Shown: positions 6,788 through 14,736, numbered from the stretch's first letter. The stretch: DNA of 22,560 bases from Streptococcus vestibularis ATCC 49124 (GCF_000188295.1 NZ_GL831112.1:1521226-1543785), one strand, 5' to 3'. Program-made: numbers and translations. The notes: a model not told the origin generated them from the letters alone.

Positions 6788-7738
6788 TTATTTGCCCTCC
6801 TTAGATTTATTGAAGAATTTTGAGAGATAGAGTTCTTTTGTTCCAAGAAGCCCACCTGGACGGAAGAGCATTACAAGAATCAAAGCCAAGGCGTAAATAA
6901 TCATACGAAGGTTTGAAACGTTTTGGAGGAACATGTTGATAATACCAAGAACAACAGCAGCAATGATAGTACCTGTAATTGATCCAAGACCTCCAAGAAC
7001 GGCAATGATAAGGTAATCAATTGACTTCATGATTGTGAAGTCTTTTGGCACGACAGTCCCGATATAGCTGACATAAAGTGAACCAGCAATCGCTGAAATC
7101 ATGGCACCGATAACGAATATAATAACCTTCATTTTTGTAACATTGACACCCATTGACTCTGCAGCAATTTCATCTTCACGAAGAGTGATTGCTTGGCGAC
7201 CAGTTGCTGAACGCAAGAAATTGAGTACCAAGATTGTAATGATAACTACAAAGAAATAGATGACAGGCCAGCTTGTATAAGGAAGAATTCCAGTCAAACC
7301 AGCGGCACCATTGGTCAATTCACCACCATTAACGATAATGATACGGATAATTTCAGCCATACCGAGAGTTGCAATAGCAAGATAGTCACCTTTCAAACGA
7401 AGGGTAGGTATACCAAAAATAAGGGCAACGACAGCTGCGATGATGACACCTACAACCATTGAGAGGTAGAAACCATCATAAGTTGGCATCATGCCAGTGA
7501 TGATAGCTGATGAGTACGCACCGATTGCCATGAAACCGGCTTGTCCAAGTGTAAATTGTCCGGAGAAACCAAGAACTAAGTTAGTACCAAGTCCCATAAG
7601 GATTGAAATCCCAATTCCCATTAAGATTTGGATGTAGTAAAGATTCATAATACCTGAAAGTTCAAGACCTTTCAAGATAAGGAAGAGTCCAATGATAAGA
7701 CCAAACCAAATAAGGTTTACTTTTAGATTTTTTTTCAT
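6788..7738 (-). CDS. livM: Branched-chain amino-acid ABC transporter permease LivM
   Basis: This is a 316-residue polytopic permease. It has about eight to ten hydrophobic segments, the family motif NLVLGFSGQFTLGQAGFMAIGAY near residues 50-75 and a cytoplasmic coupling loop around ALREDEIAAESMGVNVTKMK. The C-terminus (MLFRPGGLLGTKELY) is typical of LivM. With LivH it forms the membrane channel for Leu, Ile and Val. It lies 3 bases after livH and 2 before livG, in the usual H-M-G-F order. Confidence 0.94.
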   Translation of the reverse strand: MKKNLKVNLIWFGLIIGLFLILKGLELSGIMNLYYIQILMGIGISILMGLGTNLVLGFSGQFTLGQAGFMAIGAYSSAIITGMMPTYDGFYLSMVVGVIIAAVVALIFGIPTLRLKGDYLAIATLGMAEIIRIIIVNGGELTNGAAGLTGILPYTSWPVIYFFVVIITILVLNFLRSATGRQAITLREDEIAAESMGVNVTKMKVIIFVIGAMISAIAGSLYVSYIGTVVPKDFTIMKSIDYLIIAVLGGLGSITGTIIAAVVLGIINMFLQNVSNLRMIIYALALILVMLFRPGGLLGTKELYLSKFFNKSKEGK

Positions 7739-7741
7739 GTC

Positions 7742-8626
7742 TTACACCTTCTCTTTCACATTTTTACCGAGAATACCCGCTGGACGAAGCAAGAGGATAA
7801 CTATCAAGACACCATAAACAATGGCATCACGGTAACTTGATAAACCAATTGCAGTTGACAAAGTCTCTAAAATACCGATAACAAAACCACCGAGTGCTGC
7901 ACCAGGAATAATACCGATACCACCAAGAACAGCGGCAACAAAAGCTTTAATACCCGGAGTCATCCCCATAAGAGGTTCAATTGAGTTATAGTAAAGACCA
8001 ATGAGGACACCGGCAGCCCCTGCAAGTGATGATCCAAGAGCAAAAGTGAAACTAATCGTATTATTAACATTAATACCCATCAACTCTGCTGCGTCGCTAT
8101 CTACAGATACAGCACGCATAGCTTTACCCATCTTAGTCTTCTTAACGATCAACTGAAGAGCAACCATAAGTACAAGAGCAACTACCAAAATGAGCAACTG
8201 CACATTTGTCACAGAAATTGACCCAAGATGATAAGTATGCATCTTGATTGATTGTGGGAATGAACGTGTATCTGCACCTACAAAGTAAACCATGATGTAC
8301 TCAAGAAAGAATGACACACCAATGGCCGTTATCAAGGCAGAAATACGTGTTGAATTACGGAGTGGACGATAAGCCAAGAATTCAATAACTACCCCTAAAA
8401 TTGCACAGACAATCATAGAAAACACAAGGGCAATCCAGAAGTTCATCTTCAAGCTGTTAATCGCATAGTAACCAACGAAGGCACCCATCATATAGATGTC
8501 TCCATGGGCAAAGTTAATCAATTTGATAATCCCATAAACCATGGTATATCCAAGGGCAAGTAGGGCATAGATACTACCCAAGATAATACCATTGACTAGT
8601 TGTTGGGGAAGTTGTTCAAAAAACAT
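7742..8626 (-). CDS. livH: Branched-chain amino-acid ABC transporter permease LivH
   Basis: This is a 294-residue permease with the LivH hallmark GIILGSIYALLALGYTMVYG near the N-terminus and INFAHGDIYMMGAF following it. Several transmembrane helices and the coupling-loop sequence AMRAVSVDSDAAELMGINVN come next, and the end is LLRPAGILGKNVKEKV. It is the partner permease of LivM. It starts 43 bases after livJ, and no promoter or terminator is obvious in that gap. Length and composition are normal. Confidence 0.94.
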   Translation of the reverse strand: MFFEQLPQQLVNGIILGSIYALLALGYTMVYGIIKLINFAHGDIYMMGAFVGYYAINSLKMNFWIALVFSMIVCAILGVVIEFLAYRPLRNSTRISALITAIGVSFFLEYIMVYFVGADTRSFPQSIKMHTYHLGSISVTNVQLLILVVALVLMVALQLIVKKTKMGKAMRAVSVDSDAAELMGINVNNTISFTFALGSSLAGAAGVLIGLYYNSIEPLMGMTPGIKAFVAAVLGGIGIIPGAALGGFVIGILETLSTAIGLSSYRDAIVYGVLIVILLLRPAGILGKNVKEKV

Positions 8627-8669
8627 ATATAACCAAACTTTCTAGTTCATTTTCAGTATAGATAACAGA

Positions 8670-9845
8670 TTATTTTTCAATTTCAACGGCTTCCGCTGAA
8701 ACTTCTTCACCATTATCTCTTTTAACCATAAGAGCTGCTTTAATAGGGTTATGATCCTTATCAATCGTCATTTTACCAGTAACCCCGACAAAGTTTTTCA
8801 AATGTGCTAAGTTATCGGCAATATCAACTGAAGTTTTCGTATCTTTTGATGCTTCTGCAATCATATAAACAGAATCGTAAGCTAGAGCAGCAAACATATT
8901 TGGTTCAGTGTTGTAAGCTTTCTTATATGCTTCAATGAAACCTGATGCCTTGTCAGAAAGAGCAACATTTGTTGAATATCCTGATACATAGTAGACGTTT
9001 GAAGCATTCTTTTTACCTGCAAGCTCAGTAAATTTCGCATCACTGAACCCATCAGGTCCAAGGATTGGTTTATCAATTCCAAGGTCACGTGCTTGTTTAG
9101 TGATAATACCAGTCTCAGTATAGTAACCAGGCATTACAATCGCATCATAGTCAAGGTCTTTAAATTTAGTCAAAGCTGACTGATAGTCCTTGTCACCTGA
9201 CGCAAAGGTAGCCTCAGTAACAATTTGCCCCTTATATTCGCGTTTAAACTCGTCTGCAATACCTTTGGCATAGTCTGAGGCATTATCATAGTAGAGAACT
9301 ACTTTCTTAGCATTCAAATTACTGTAAGAATAAGCTGCCAAAACTTTACCTTGGTAGCTGTCCTTAAAGGTTGTACGGAAAACAAATTTCTTAGCTCCGT
9401 TAGTATCTACCGTAAGGTCATCCTGCGTACCTGAAGGTGTCAGCAAAGGAACCCCTGTTTTTTGTGAGACGAGGCTAGCCGCAGCGACAGCACCTGATGT
9501 CGCTGGACCAACTATAGCATTTACATTACTCTGAATAGCCAAGTTTGTTGAGGATGTTGAAGCTTCAGCGTTTTCAGATTTATTATCTTTTGTGACAAGC
9601 TCAAGTTTCTTGCCATCGACGCCACCTGCTTTATTAATTTCATCAACAGCCAACTTAATACCATTCTGCTCTGCCTTACCATAGGCCGCAACAGCACCTG
9701 TCAACTCCATGTTAACACCAATTTTGATTGTATCCCCAATCTTAGTACCTTTGGCATTAGCAGTCACATCTGGTGACTTGCCACAGGCAACCAAGAAAAT
9801 GGAAGCAAAAAAGGCTAACACAATAAGTGTGATCTTTTTAGACAT
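8670..9845 (-). CDS. livJ: Branched-chain amino-acid binding lipoprotein LivJ
   Basis: This is a 391-residue substrate-binding protein (periplasmic-binding fold type I, Leu/Ile/Val family) that captures amino acids outside the membrane for LivHMGF. It begins MSKKITLIVLAFFASIFLVAC, a lipoprotein signal peptide with lipobox LVAC and lipidated C21. The mature part shows the family features IGVNMELTGAVAAYGKAEQNG, the AIVGPATSGAVAAAS stretch and a C-terminal LKNFVGVTGKMTID. The start chosen is ATG at 9845, with AAGGAGA just upstream; extending to 9908 would run across the leader and spoil the signal peptide. It is the first gene of the operon. A consensus -35 and a CodY-like box lie upstream. Confidence 0.95.
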   Translation of the reverse strand: MSKKITLIVLAFFASIFLVACGKSPDVTANAKGTKIGDTIKIGVNMELTGAVAAYGKAEQNGIKLAVDEINKAGGVDGKKLELVTKDNKSENAEASTSSTNLAIQSNVNAIVGPATSGAVAAASLVSQKTGVPLLTPSGTQDDLTVDTNGAKKFVFRTTFKDSYQGKVLAAYSYSNLNAKKVVLYYDNASDYAKGIADEFKREYKGQIVTEATFASGDKDYQSALTKFKDLDYDAIVMPGYYTETGIITKQARDLGIDKPILGPDGFSDAKFTELAGKKNASNVYYVSGYSTNVALSDKASGFIEAYKKAYNTEPNMFAALAYDSVYMIAEASKDTKTSVDIADNLAHLKNFVGVTGKMTIDKDHNPIKAALMVKRDNGEEVSAEAVEIEK

Positions 9846-9886
9846 AAGATTTCTCCTTAATATTTTCTTAAAAAAGTCCACTTTAT

Positions 9887-9915
9887 AGATTACAGAATTA
9901 TCAGACAATTGTCAA
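9887..9915 (-). promoter_or_regulatory. livJHMGF promoter
   Basis: Minus-strand consensus -35 TTGACA (9910-9915), a 17-bp spacer and -10 TAATCT (9887-9892), leaving a leader of about 35 bases. Confidence 0.75.
9896..9910 (-). promoter_or_regulatory. CodY-like box in the liv promoter
   Basis: Minus-strand AATTGTCTGATAATT matches the CodY consensus AATTTTCWGAAAATT at 13 of 15 bases. It fills the spacer between -35 and -10, where binding would exclude polymerase. Repression of a branched-chain amino-acid importer by CodY, which senses those amino acids, makes biological sense. Confidence 0.65.
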
Positions 9916-9939
9916 CTACACATAACCAAGCTTCAACCA

Positions 9940-9955
9940 CAGTAATCGTTTCCAT
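9940..9955 (-). promoter_or_regulatory. Weak cre-like sequence upstream of livJ
   Basis: Minus-strand ATGGAAACGATTACTG fits WTGNAANCGNWWNCAW except at the last two positions. It lies about 25 bp upstream of the -35, where CcpA could activate rather than repress. Low confidence. Confidence 0.25.
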
Positions 9956-9982
9956 TGCTTTTAAAATAACACTTTAAGAATA

Positions 9983-10017
9983 AAAAACTTTTCTCCTAGC
10001 TAAAGAGAAAAGTTTTT
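9983..10017 (-). terminator. Terminator of ylbF-ylbG
   Basis: A perfect 13-bp stem (9983-9995 with 10005-10017) and a 9-base loop, ending in T5 on the minus strand. The ylbG stop codon (10000-10002) lies in the loop. It separates ylbFG from the liv promoter. Confidence 0.85.
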
Positions 10018-10281
10018 AAAATGTTCAGGGACAGAGGTGTCGTAGCGTTCCAGACTACCTACAAAATCCATATCAATATCAGAATAATAAGAAGGAAGAA
10101 CTTTTTTGACCGCCTTCATTCCTTCAAGCTCTGTCAAGATGTCCTTAACCCTGTCTTGATCTACATAAAGGTGCACATAACGCATCTTATAAGAATGGTA
10201 GATAACATCGCCAAACTTGGCAATTTTACGTAAGTCTCTATTATAGTATAAATAAACAATAATTCCTTGACGCTTAATCAT
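10000..10281 (-). CDS. ylbG: YlbG-family protein (DUF2129)
   Basis: This is a 93-residue basic cytosolic protein of the YlbG/UPF0298 family (MIKRQGIIVYLYYNRDLRKI, then a central YHSYKMRYVHLYVDQD). No catalytic motif is visible and the molecular role is not established. It overlaps the end of ylbF by 8 bases, and AGGAG lies about 10 bases before its ATG inside ylbF, so the two are co-translated. In other streptococci it also sits between clpP and liv genes. Family assignment is fairly secure. Confidence 0.85.
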   Translation of the reverse strand: MIKRQGIIVYLYYNRDLRKIAKFGDVIYHSYKMRYVHLYVDQDRVKDILTELEGMKAVKKVLPSYYSDIDMDFVGSLERYDTSVPEHFKNFSL

Positions 10282-10723
10282 GACTCATCTTCTCCTTTAT
10301 GTTAGTATCACCCTTTTTATGATGAGGTTTATGAGGTGCAAGAGGTAGCCCAGTATCAATGAAAATCTGATTTGAGATAGCTTGAGCAACCTCCTCGCCA
10401 AGTGAAGCTAGTATTATCTGCAAATCGAACTCCGCCTGACGATAGCCTATAATCACCTCGTTTAGATCAATTTGGCGCTTCATTCGCAAAACCTGACGTT
10501 TCAAGTCTCTCACATCTGGTCTAAAAGACTCATACTCCTTAGCCTTATCATAGCTTTCCTTTAATTCCTGAAATTCCAAAAGTAGCTCTTGAAGTTCTCT
10601 GGTATTTTCTAATTTCTGCCGTTTTAAACGGTAATTTTCTACTTCTGGCAGTCTTAGAAAATGTAAAACAAGACTGTCTATTGCTTGATCAATAGCAAGT
10701 AGCTCCTCATTGATTATTAACAT
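10274..10723 (-). CDS. ylbF: YlbF-family protein
   Basis: This 149-residue, largely alpha-helical charged protein belongs to the YlbF/YmcA (Com_YlbF) family. In Bacillus subtilis, YlbF works with YmcA and YaaT in a complex that affects RNase Y-dependent mRNA processing, competence and biofilm formation. Whether that role holds here is unknown. The helical core (about residues 10-125) includes RLPEVENYRLKRQKLENTRE and the repeated heptad-like LLLEFQELKESYDKAKEYE, consistent with coiled coil. The C-terminal tail PHKPHHKKG is basic. An extended -10 (TGTTATAAT) ends 7 bases before the ATG, and the only Shine-Dalgarno-like AGGA is 3 bases from it. Confidence 0.82.
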   Translation of the reverse strand: MLIINEELLAIDQAIDSLVLHFLRLPEVENYRLKRQKLENTRELQELLLEFQELKESYDKAKEYESFRPDVRDLKRQVLRMKRQIDLNEVIIGYRQAEFDLQIILASLGEEVAQAISNQIFIDTGLPLAPHKPHHKKGDTNIKEKMSHD

Positions 10724-10730
10724 GTTTCCT

Positions 10731-10739
10731 ATTATAACA
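10731..10739 (-). promoter_or_regulatory. Extended -10 promoter of ylbF
   Basis: Minus-strand TGTTATAAT lies just after the clpP terminator and ends 7 bases from the ylbF ATG. No good -35 is seen. It implies a leader of only a few bases. Confidence 0.5.
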
Positions 10740-10741
10740 CA

Positions 10742-10791
10742 AAAAGTCAGATGAAACGGTTCTTATATAAACCGATTAGCATCTGACTTTT
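10742..10791 (-). terminator. clpP terminator
   Basis: A 12-bp outer stem (10742-10753 with 10780-10791) encloses an inner 5-bp CGGTT/AACCG stem, followed by five T on the minus strand. Confidence 0.85.
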
Positions 10792-10809
10792 ATCTTAGAT
10801 AAGCTAGGC

Positions 10810-11400
10810 TTATTTTAATTGGTTGTTGGTCATGATTTCATCAATGAAGCCATATTCAAGTGTTTCTTGGGCACTCATCCAATTATCACGTTCAGCATCA
10901 ACATGAACTTTTTCAATTGACTGACCAGAATTATCAGCCAAGATTTGCTCCAAGTTATTACGAGTCTTGAGCAAGTGTTCAGCTGCGATGGCCATATCTG
11001 TTTGTTGCGTACCGCCACCAGTACCACCCATTGGTTGGTGAATCATGTATTCTGCATTTGGCAACATGAAACGTTTACCTTTAGTACCGCTTGAAGCGAT
11101 AATTGTACCCATTGATGCTGCCATACCCATAACGATGGTTTGAACATCAGACTTGATGAAGTTCATTGTATCGACAATGGCAAGACCTGCTGAAACTGAC
11201 CCACCAGGTGTATTAACATAAAGATAGATATCTTTTGTATTGTCTTGGGCATCTAAGAACAAGAGTTGAGCGATAATTGAGTTTGCCATATTATCTTCTA
11301 CAGGACCTGTTAACATGATAATACGATCCTTGAGCAAACGTGAGTAAATGTCATAAGAACGTTCACCACGTGATGTTTGTTCAATAACTACAGGAATCAT
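10810..11400 (-). CDS. clpP: ATP-dependent Clp protease proteolytic subunit
   Basis: This 196-residue serine peptidase forms the tetradecameric ClpP barrel and degrades unfolded and regulatory proteins delivered by ClpC, ClpE or ClpX. The catalytic triad is S96 (GMAASMGTI), H121 (MIHQPMGG) and D172 (ERDNWMSA). The oxyanion-region PGGSV (65-69) and the N-terminal [20 protein letters not shown] are standard. The gene is monocistronic: upp terminates upstream and a strong terminator follows. Its promoter carries a perfect CtsR operator overlapping the -35 and a perfect CIRCE element upstream, predicting joint heat-stress control by CtsR and HrcA. Confidence 0.97.
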   Translation of the reverse strand: MIPVVIEQTSRGERSYDIYSRLLKDRIIMLTGPVEDNMANSIIAQLLFLDAQDNTKDIYLYVNTPGGSVSAGLAIVDTMNFIKSDVQTIVMGMAASMGTIIASSGTKGKRFMLPNAEYMIHQPMGGTGGGTQQTDMAIAAEHLLKTRNNLEQILADNSGQSIEKVHVDAERDNWMSAQETLEYGFIDEIMTNNQLK

Positions 11401-11432
11401 ATGAATTCTCCTTTTAATATTGTCTTGATGTT

Positions 11433-11461
11433 ATTATATGATTTTAGTCAAATTAGGTCAA
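11433..11461 (-). promoter_or_regulatory. clpP promoter
   Basis: Minus-strand -35 TTGACC (11456-11461), a 17-bp spacer and consensus -10 TATAAT (11433-11438). The leader carries AAAGGAGA before the ATG. Confidence 0.85.
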
Positions 11462-11462
11462 A
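11446..11462 (+). promoter_or_regulatory. CtsR operator of clpP
   Basis: AGTCAAA-TTA-GGTCAAA is a perfect match to the CtsR heptad repeat RGTCAAA-N3-RGTCAAA. It covers the clpP -35 and the spacer. Confidence 0.92.
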
Positions 11463-11477
11463 TAAAAAACATTTTTA

Positions 11478-11504
11478 TTAGCACTCATTTAAAAAGAGTG
11501 CTAA
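11478..11504. promoter_or_regulatory. CIRCE element (HrcA operator) upstream of clpP
   Basis: TTAGCACTC (11478-11486), 9 bases, GAGTGCTAA (11496-11504) is the exact CIRCE inverted repeat. It lies upstream of the clpP -35 and the CtsR box. HrcA normally uses CIRCE at dnaK and groE operons. Confidence 0.95.
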
Positions 11505-11559
11505 ATAAGTAAAAAAACAGGTTATTATTAAGATTTTCCTAAGTCATTACCCTATTAAA

Positions 11560-11580
11560 AAAAGGGAAATTTTCCCTTTT
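11560..11580 (-). terminator. upp terminator
   Basis: The dyad AAAAGGGAAA / TTTCCCTTTT starts 4 bases past the upp stop codon and is followed by a run of seven T on the minus strand. Confidence 0.8.
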
Positions 11581-11584
11581 CAAC

Positions 11585-12214
11585 TTATTTTGTACCAAAC
11601 AGACGGTCACCTGCATCTCCAAGACCTGGAACAATATAACCATTCTCATTAAGTTTCTCATCCAAAGATGCTGTGTATATATCAATATCTGGGTGAGCAT
11701 CTTGCAATTTTTTTACACCTTCTGGTGCGGCAACTAAACATACAAACTTGATATTAGCTGCTCCACGTTTTTTTAGTGAATCCACCGCCAAAATTGCTGA
11801 ACCACCAGTTGCAAGCATTGGGTCCACTACAAAAATCTGACGTTGATCAATATCTTCCGGCAATTTAACCAAGTACTCAACTGGCTCAAGTGTTTCTTCA
11901 TCACGGTACATACCAATATGACCAACTTTTGCTGCAGGTACGAGGCTAAGCAAACCATCGACCATACCAATACCCGCACGAAGGATTGGAACAATTGCCA
12001 ATTTTTTACCAGAAAGTTGTTTTTGAACTGTTTTTGTAATTGGTGTTTGAATTTCAACCTCTTCAAGAGGGAGATCACGCGATACTTCATAACCCATAAG
12101 CATAGCGATTTCATCAACCAACTCACGGAAGTCCTTAGTAGAGGTATCCTCACGACGTAAGATTGAGAGTTTATGTTGAATCAATGGATGTGAAATAACT
12201 TGAAATTTACCCAT
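11585..12214 (-). CDS. upp: Uracil phosphoribosyltransferase
   Basis: This 209-residue pyrimidine-salvage enzyme converts uracil and PRPP to UMP in the cytosol. The PRPP-binding motif is [12 protein letters not shown] (129-140), and the C-terminal uracil-site sequence [18 protein letters not shown] is complete. N-terminal [12 protein letters not shown] is typical. It is a single-gene unit between its own extended -10 promoter and a terminator. No PyrR attenuator or upstream uracil-responsive structure is evident in the roughly 30-base leader. Confidence 0.97.
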   Translation of the reverse strand: MGKFQVISHPLIQHKLSILRREDTSTKDFRELVDEIAMLMGYEVSRDLPLEEVEIQTPITKTVQKQLSGKKLAIVPILRAGIGMVDGLLSLVPAAKVGHIGMYRDEETLEPVEYLVKLPEDIDQRQIFVVDPMLATGGSAILAVDSLKKRGAANIKFVCLVAAPEGVKKLQDAHPDIDIYTASLDEKLNENGYIVPGLGDAGDRLFGTK

Positions 12215-12246
12215 AATAGTTTCTTCCTTTGCTTTATATTCACTCC

Positions 12247-12255
12247 ATTATATCA
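12247..12255 (-). promoter_or_regulatory. upp promoter (extended -10)
   Basis: Minus-strand TGATATAAT (12247-12255), with no clear -35 at 17 bp because of the T8 run of the preceding terminator. The leader carries GGAAGAAAC before the ATG. Confidence 0.65.
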
Positions 12256-12394
12256 AAAACACAAAAAAAACGCTTGCTTTAATTACAAACGTTTTTGGAA
12301 AGGATCCGATTTTATTTTTAGATAGATGAATCTTACCTGTTACTAAACCATAGCCAAGAACTGCTAAGCTACCAATAGCCGCAGTCAAAACCAC
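12248..12394 (-). other. Cryptic 48-codon frame, possible relic of a small membrane protein
   Basis: Between patB and upp the minus strand has an open frame from GTG (12394) to TAA (12248). Its first half is protein-like: VLTAAIGSLAVLGYGLVTGK, a glycine/alanine-rich hydrophobic helix followed by a basic stretch IHLSKNKIG. The second half runs through the A/T-rich terminator at 12266-12296 into the upp -10, so its stop is probably not a native one. There is no Shine-Dalgarno sequence and the start falls in a strong hairpin. It could be the remains of a small single-helix protein truncated by a frameshift, or chance. I do not recognise a family. Confidence 0.3.
12266..12296 (-). terminator. Second terminator downstream of patB
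   Basis: Stem AAAAACG/CGTTTTT (12266-12272 with 12290-12296), one mismatch, then TTG/CAA and a 9-base loop, followed by eight T on the minus strand. It is a proper intrinsic terminator 120 bp beyond patB. Confidence 0.7.
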
Positions 12395-12418
12395 CCGTTC
12401 TCACGGGTGGTTTTGACT
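12383..12418 (-). terminator. Strong hairpin at the patB stop
   Basis: A perfect 16-bp stem (12383-12398 with 12403-12418), G/C-rich in the centre, contains the patB stop codon. The minus strand reads TTTTGACTGC at the far side, so the T run is inside the stem rather than after it; it may terminate poorly or mainly protect the 3' end. Confidence 0.7.
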
Positions 12419-13580
12419 AATTTCCAAAGACAGATACGAGACGTTTCACCCCTTCTGCAACAACAGTAGTCGGTGTAGCTACGTTAAAACGGAAATGTTT
12501 TTCTCCTTCGGAACCAAAGGTAATACCGTCATTTAGCACTACCTTGGCTTCTTCTTTAAGCAAACGTCCAAGTTCATTGTGATCTTGATCATAGGCTGAA
12601 AAATCAAGCCAGACCAAGTAGGTTCCCTCAGGTTTCATGACTTTGATATTAGTCTTTTCACTAAGTTCCTTGGTTAAAAGGTCAATATTAGTTTCAAAGA
12701 CAGTCTTCAATTCCTCTAACCAAGGTTTCCCATAGGTCAAAGCTGCTTGCGTTGTAATCAAACCAATGGTTGGAATTTCATGTTGATTATTTGCCAATTG
12801 CTTTTGTTTAAAGGCTTTACGTAAGTCTTCATTTTCAATGATAGTAAAACTATTTTTAGTACCAGCAATATTAAAGGTTTTAGTGGCCGAACTAAGCACC
12901 AAGGTAAAGTCCTTGTAAGCATCTGAAATGGTATTCATAGAAATGTGCTTATTGCCATACAAGGCCAAGTCTTGATGGATTTCATCAGATACCAAGAGAA
13001 CACCATGTTTCTGGCAAAGGTCTGCCACCTTGGTCAATTCTTCCTTAGTCCAGACACGCCCACCTGGGTTATGTGGGCTACAGAAAACATAAAGTTTAAC
13101 CTCATTATCGACGATATCACGTTCCAATTGTTCAAAATCAATTTCGAAATGCCCATTAACCTTAACAAGACTATTTTCAATCAACTGACGATTATTCAAA
13201 CGAACAGAACGAGCAAAAGGCGGATAAACTGGTGTGTTGATGAGAACAGCATCGCCTTCTTTCGTAAAGGCTTGAATAGCTGTTGAAATAGCTGGGACAA
13301 CACCTTCAATGAGCACAATACTCTCTTTTTCAACGACGTAACCGTGTTGGTTTTTTTCCCAATTAATGATGGACTGATAAAGCTCTTCACTTGGATAAGG
13401 ATAACCAAAAATATGTGTCTCAGCATAGTTGATAACTGCATCCCTAATCTCAGGAACAGGTAGAAAGTCCATATCGGCAACCCAAAGCTCAAGTAGTTCT
13501 GGATTGCTTTCAGCTTCGTGCCATTTCATGGTATTTTGATCCAAGCGATTTGGTTGTGTTGTAAAATCATAACGTGTCAT
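12417..13580 (-). CDS. patB: PatB/MalY-type cystathionine beta-lyase (C-S lyase)
   Basis: This 387-residue fold-type I aminotransferase-like PLP enzyme of the MalY/PatB group cleaves C-S bonds of cystathionine or cysteine to homocysteine or sulfide, pyruvate and ammonia. The PLP lysine is K234 in SSATKTFNIAG. Other family motifs are ELWVADMDF (31-39), CSPHNPGGRVW (167-177) and LVSDEIHQDL (196-205). The start is ATG at 13580: GGAG lies 6 bases upstream, overlapping the stop of the metC-type gene, which ends 10 bases earlier. A longer frame to 13622 would overlap that gene and lacks family similarity. It is the second gene of a methionine/cysteine operon and may supply lyase activity when metC is inactive. 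Confidence 0.9.
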   Translation of the reverse strand: MTRYDFTTQPNRLDQNTMKWHEAESNPELLELWVADMDFLPVPEIRDAVINYAETHIFGYPYPSEELYQSIINWEKNQHGYVVEKESIVLIEGVVPAISTAIQAFTKEGDAVLINTPVYPPFARSVRLNNRQLIENSLVKVNGHFEIDFEQLERDIVDNEVKLYVFCSPHNPGGRVWTKEELTKVADLCQKHGVLLVSDEIHQDLALYGNKHISMNTISDAYKDFTLVLSSATKTFNIAGTKNSFTIIENEDLRKAFKQKQLANNQHEIPTIGLITTQAALTYGKPWLEELKTVFETNIDLLTKELSEKTNIKVMKPEGTYLVWLDFSAYDQDHNELGRLLKEEAKVVLNDGITFGSEGEKHFRFNVATPTTVVAEGVKRLVSVFGN

Positions 13581-13590
13581 AGATAACTCC

Positions 13591-14684
13591 TTAAAGACTA
13601 AGGGCATTTTCCAAGTCAGCAATCAAATCTTGTGCTGCTTCAATACCAATTGAAAGACGAAGCAAGTCGTCTGTCAAACCATAGGAAGCACGCACATCAC
13701 CTGGAATATCTGCGTGGGTTTGTGTCGTTGGGTAGGTAATCAAACTTTCAACACCACCTAGGCTCTCCGCAAAGGTAAAGACTTTTAGGGAATTGATAAT
13801 GGTAGGAATCTTGTCTTGATTAGCCACTTTGAAGGAAATCATACCACCCTTGCCTGGATAGAGAACTTCCTTAACAGCTGGTGACTTCTCTAAGAAAGCT
13901 ACAACTTCTTGAGCATTAGCTGTTGATGCCTCCATACGAAGTTTTAAGGTCTTAAGACCACGCATAAGCATATAGCTATCAAATGGTGACAAGGTAGGAC
14001 CAGTCGTATTGAGGTTATAATAGAGTTTATCGTAGAATTCTTGGTTACTAGTCACAACAACACCAGCCAAAACGTCATTATGCCCTGATAGGTATTTAGT
14101 AGCTGAATGGACAACGATATCAGCACCTTGAGTAATCGGCGTTTGATAGATTGGGCTATAGAAAGTATTATCAACAATAACCACCGCACCCTTGTCATGA
14201 GCAATTTTTGCCACTTTTTCAATATCAAACTCAATCATAAGTGGGTTTGTCGGTGTTTCGATGTAGACAATATCGGTATCTTCTGTAATAGCCGCAATCA
14301 TCTCATCTTCTGTATTTGTGTATTCAAAAAAGAAACGACCTTCTTTTTCCTTGTCATTAAACCAACGGAAAGAACCTCCGTAAAGGTCACGCGCAGCTAC
14401 AACCTTGCTACCTACTGGGAAAATTTCAAAAGCCAAAACAATGGCGCTCATCCCTGAACTTGTAGCAATAGCATAATCTGCTTTTTCAATAGCTGCAAGT
14501 GTTTTTCCACTGTTGCGCGTGTTGGATTTTTAGTTCGTGTATAGTCAAAACCAGTAGAATGGCCAAATTCTGGATGTTGGTAAGTTGTTGAAAAATGAAT
14601 TGGTGAAGCCAAGGCTCCTGTTGCTTCATCCGAATTGATTCCTGCGTGTGCCAAAATGGTTTCTAATTGATATTCTTGTGTCAT
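13591..14684 (-). pseudogene. metC: metC-type cystathionine lyase/synthase, frameshifted
   Basis: This is a Cys/Met-metabolism PLP enzyme (cystathionine gamma-synthase / beta-lyase family), in two frames. The 5' part (14448-14684) encodes MTQEYQLETILAHAGINSDE through the YTRTKNPTRATVEK motif, whose Y48 and R50 normally bind PLP phosphate of the neighbouring subunit, then runs out of frame into a stop. The 3' part (13591-14451) resumes at SGMSAIVLAFEIFP and holds the PLP lysine in VVHSATKYLSGHND. Adding one A to the A5 run at 14502-14506 restores a continuous 364-residue protein of normal family length, with TLAAIEKADYAIATSSG bridging the gap. So a single-base deletion or a sequencing error broke an otherwise intact gene. 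Gamma-synthase versus lyase (metB/metC) cannot be settled here. Confidence 0.9.
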
Positions 14685-14736
14685 AATGTGCCCTTTCTAC
14701 ATGGTAAAGTGGATATACTCCATATCTATGACCTCT

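Noticed and set aside
9846..9908. N-terminal extension of livJ to an upstream in-frame start
   Set aside because: It would put 21 polar residues before the lipoprotein signal peptide and cover the leader and -10 region; AAGGAGA supports the start at 9845.
11478..11504. The inverted repeat upstream of clpP as a terminator of upp
   Set aside because: It is the exact CIRCE sequence, has no T run, and lies closer to clpP; upp has its own terminator at 11560-11580 upstream of it in the reading direction.
13581..13622. Longer patB start
   Set aside because: It would overlap the end of the metC-type gene; GGAG with 6-base spacing supports ATG at 13580.
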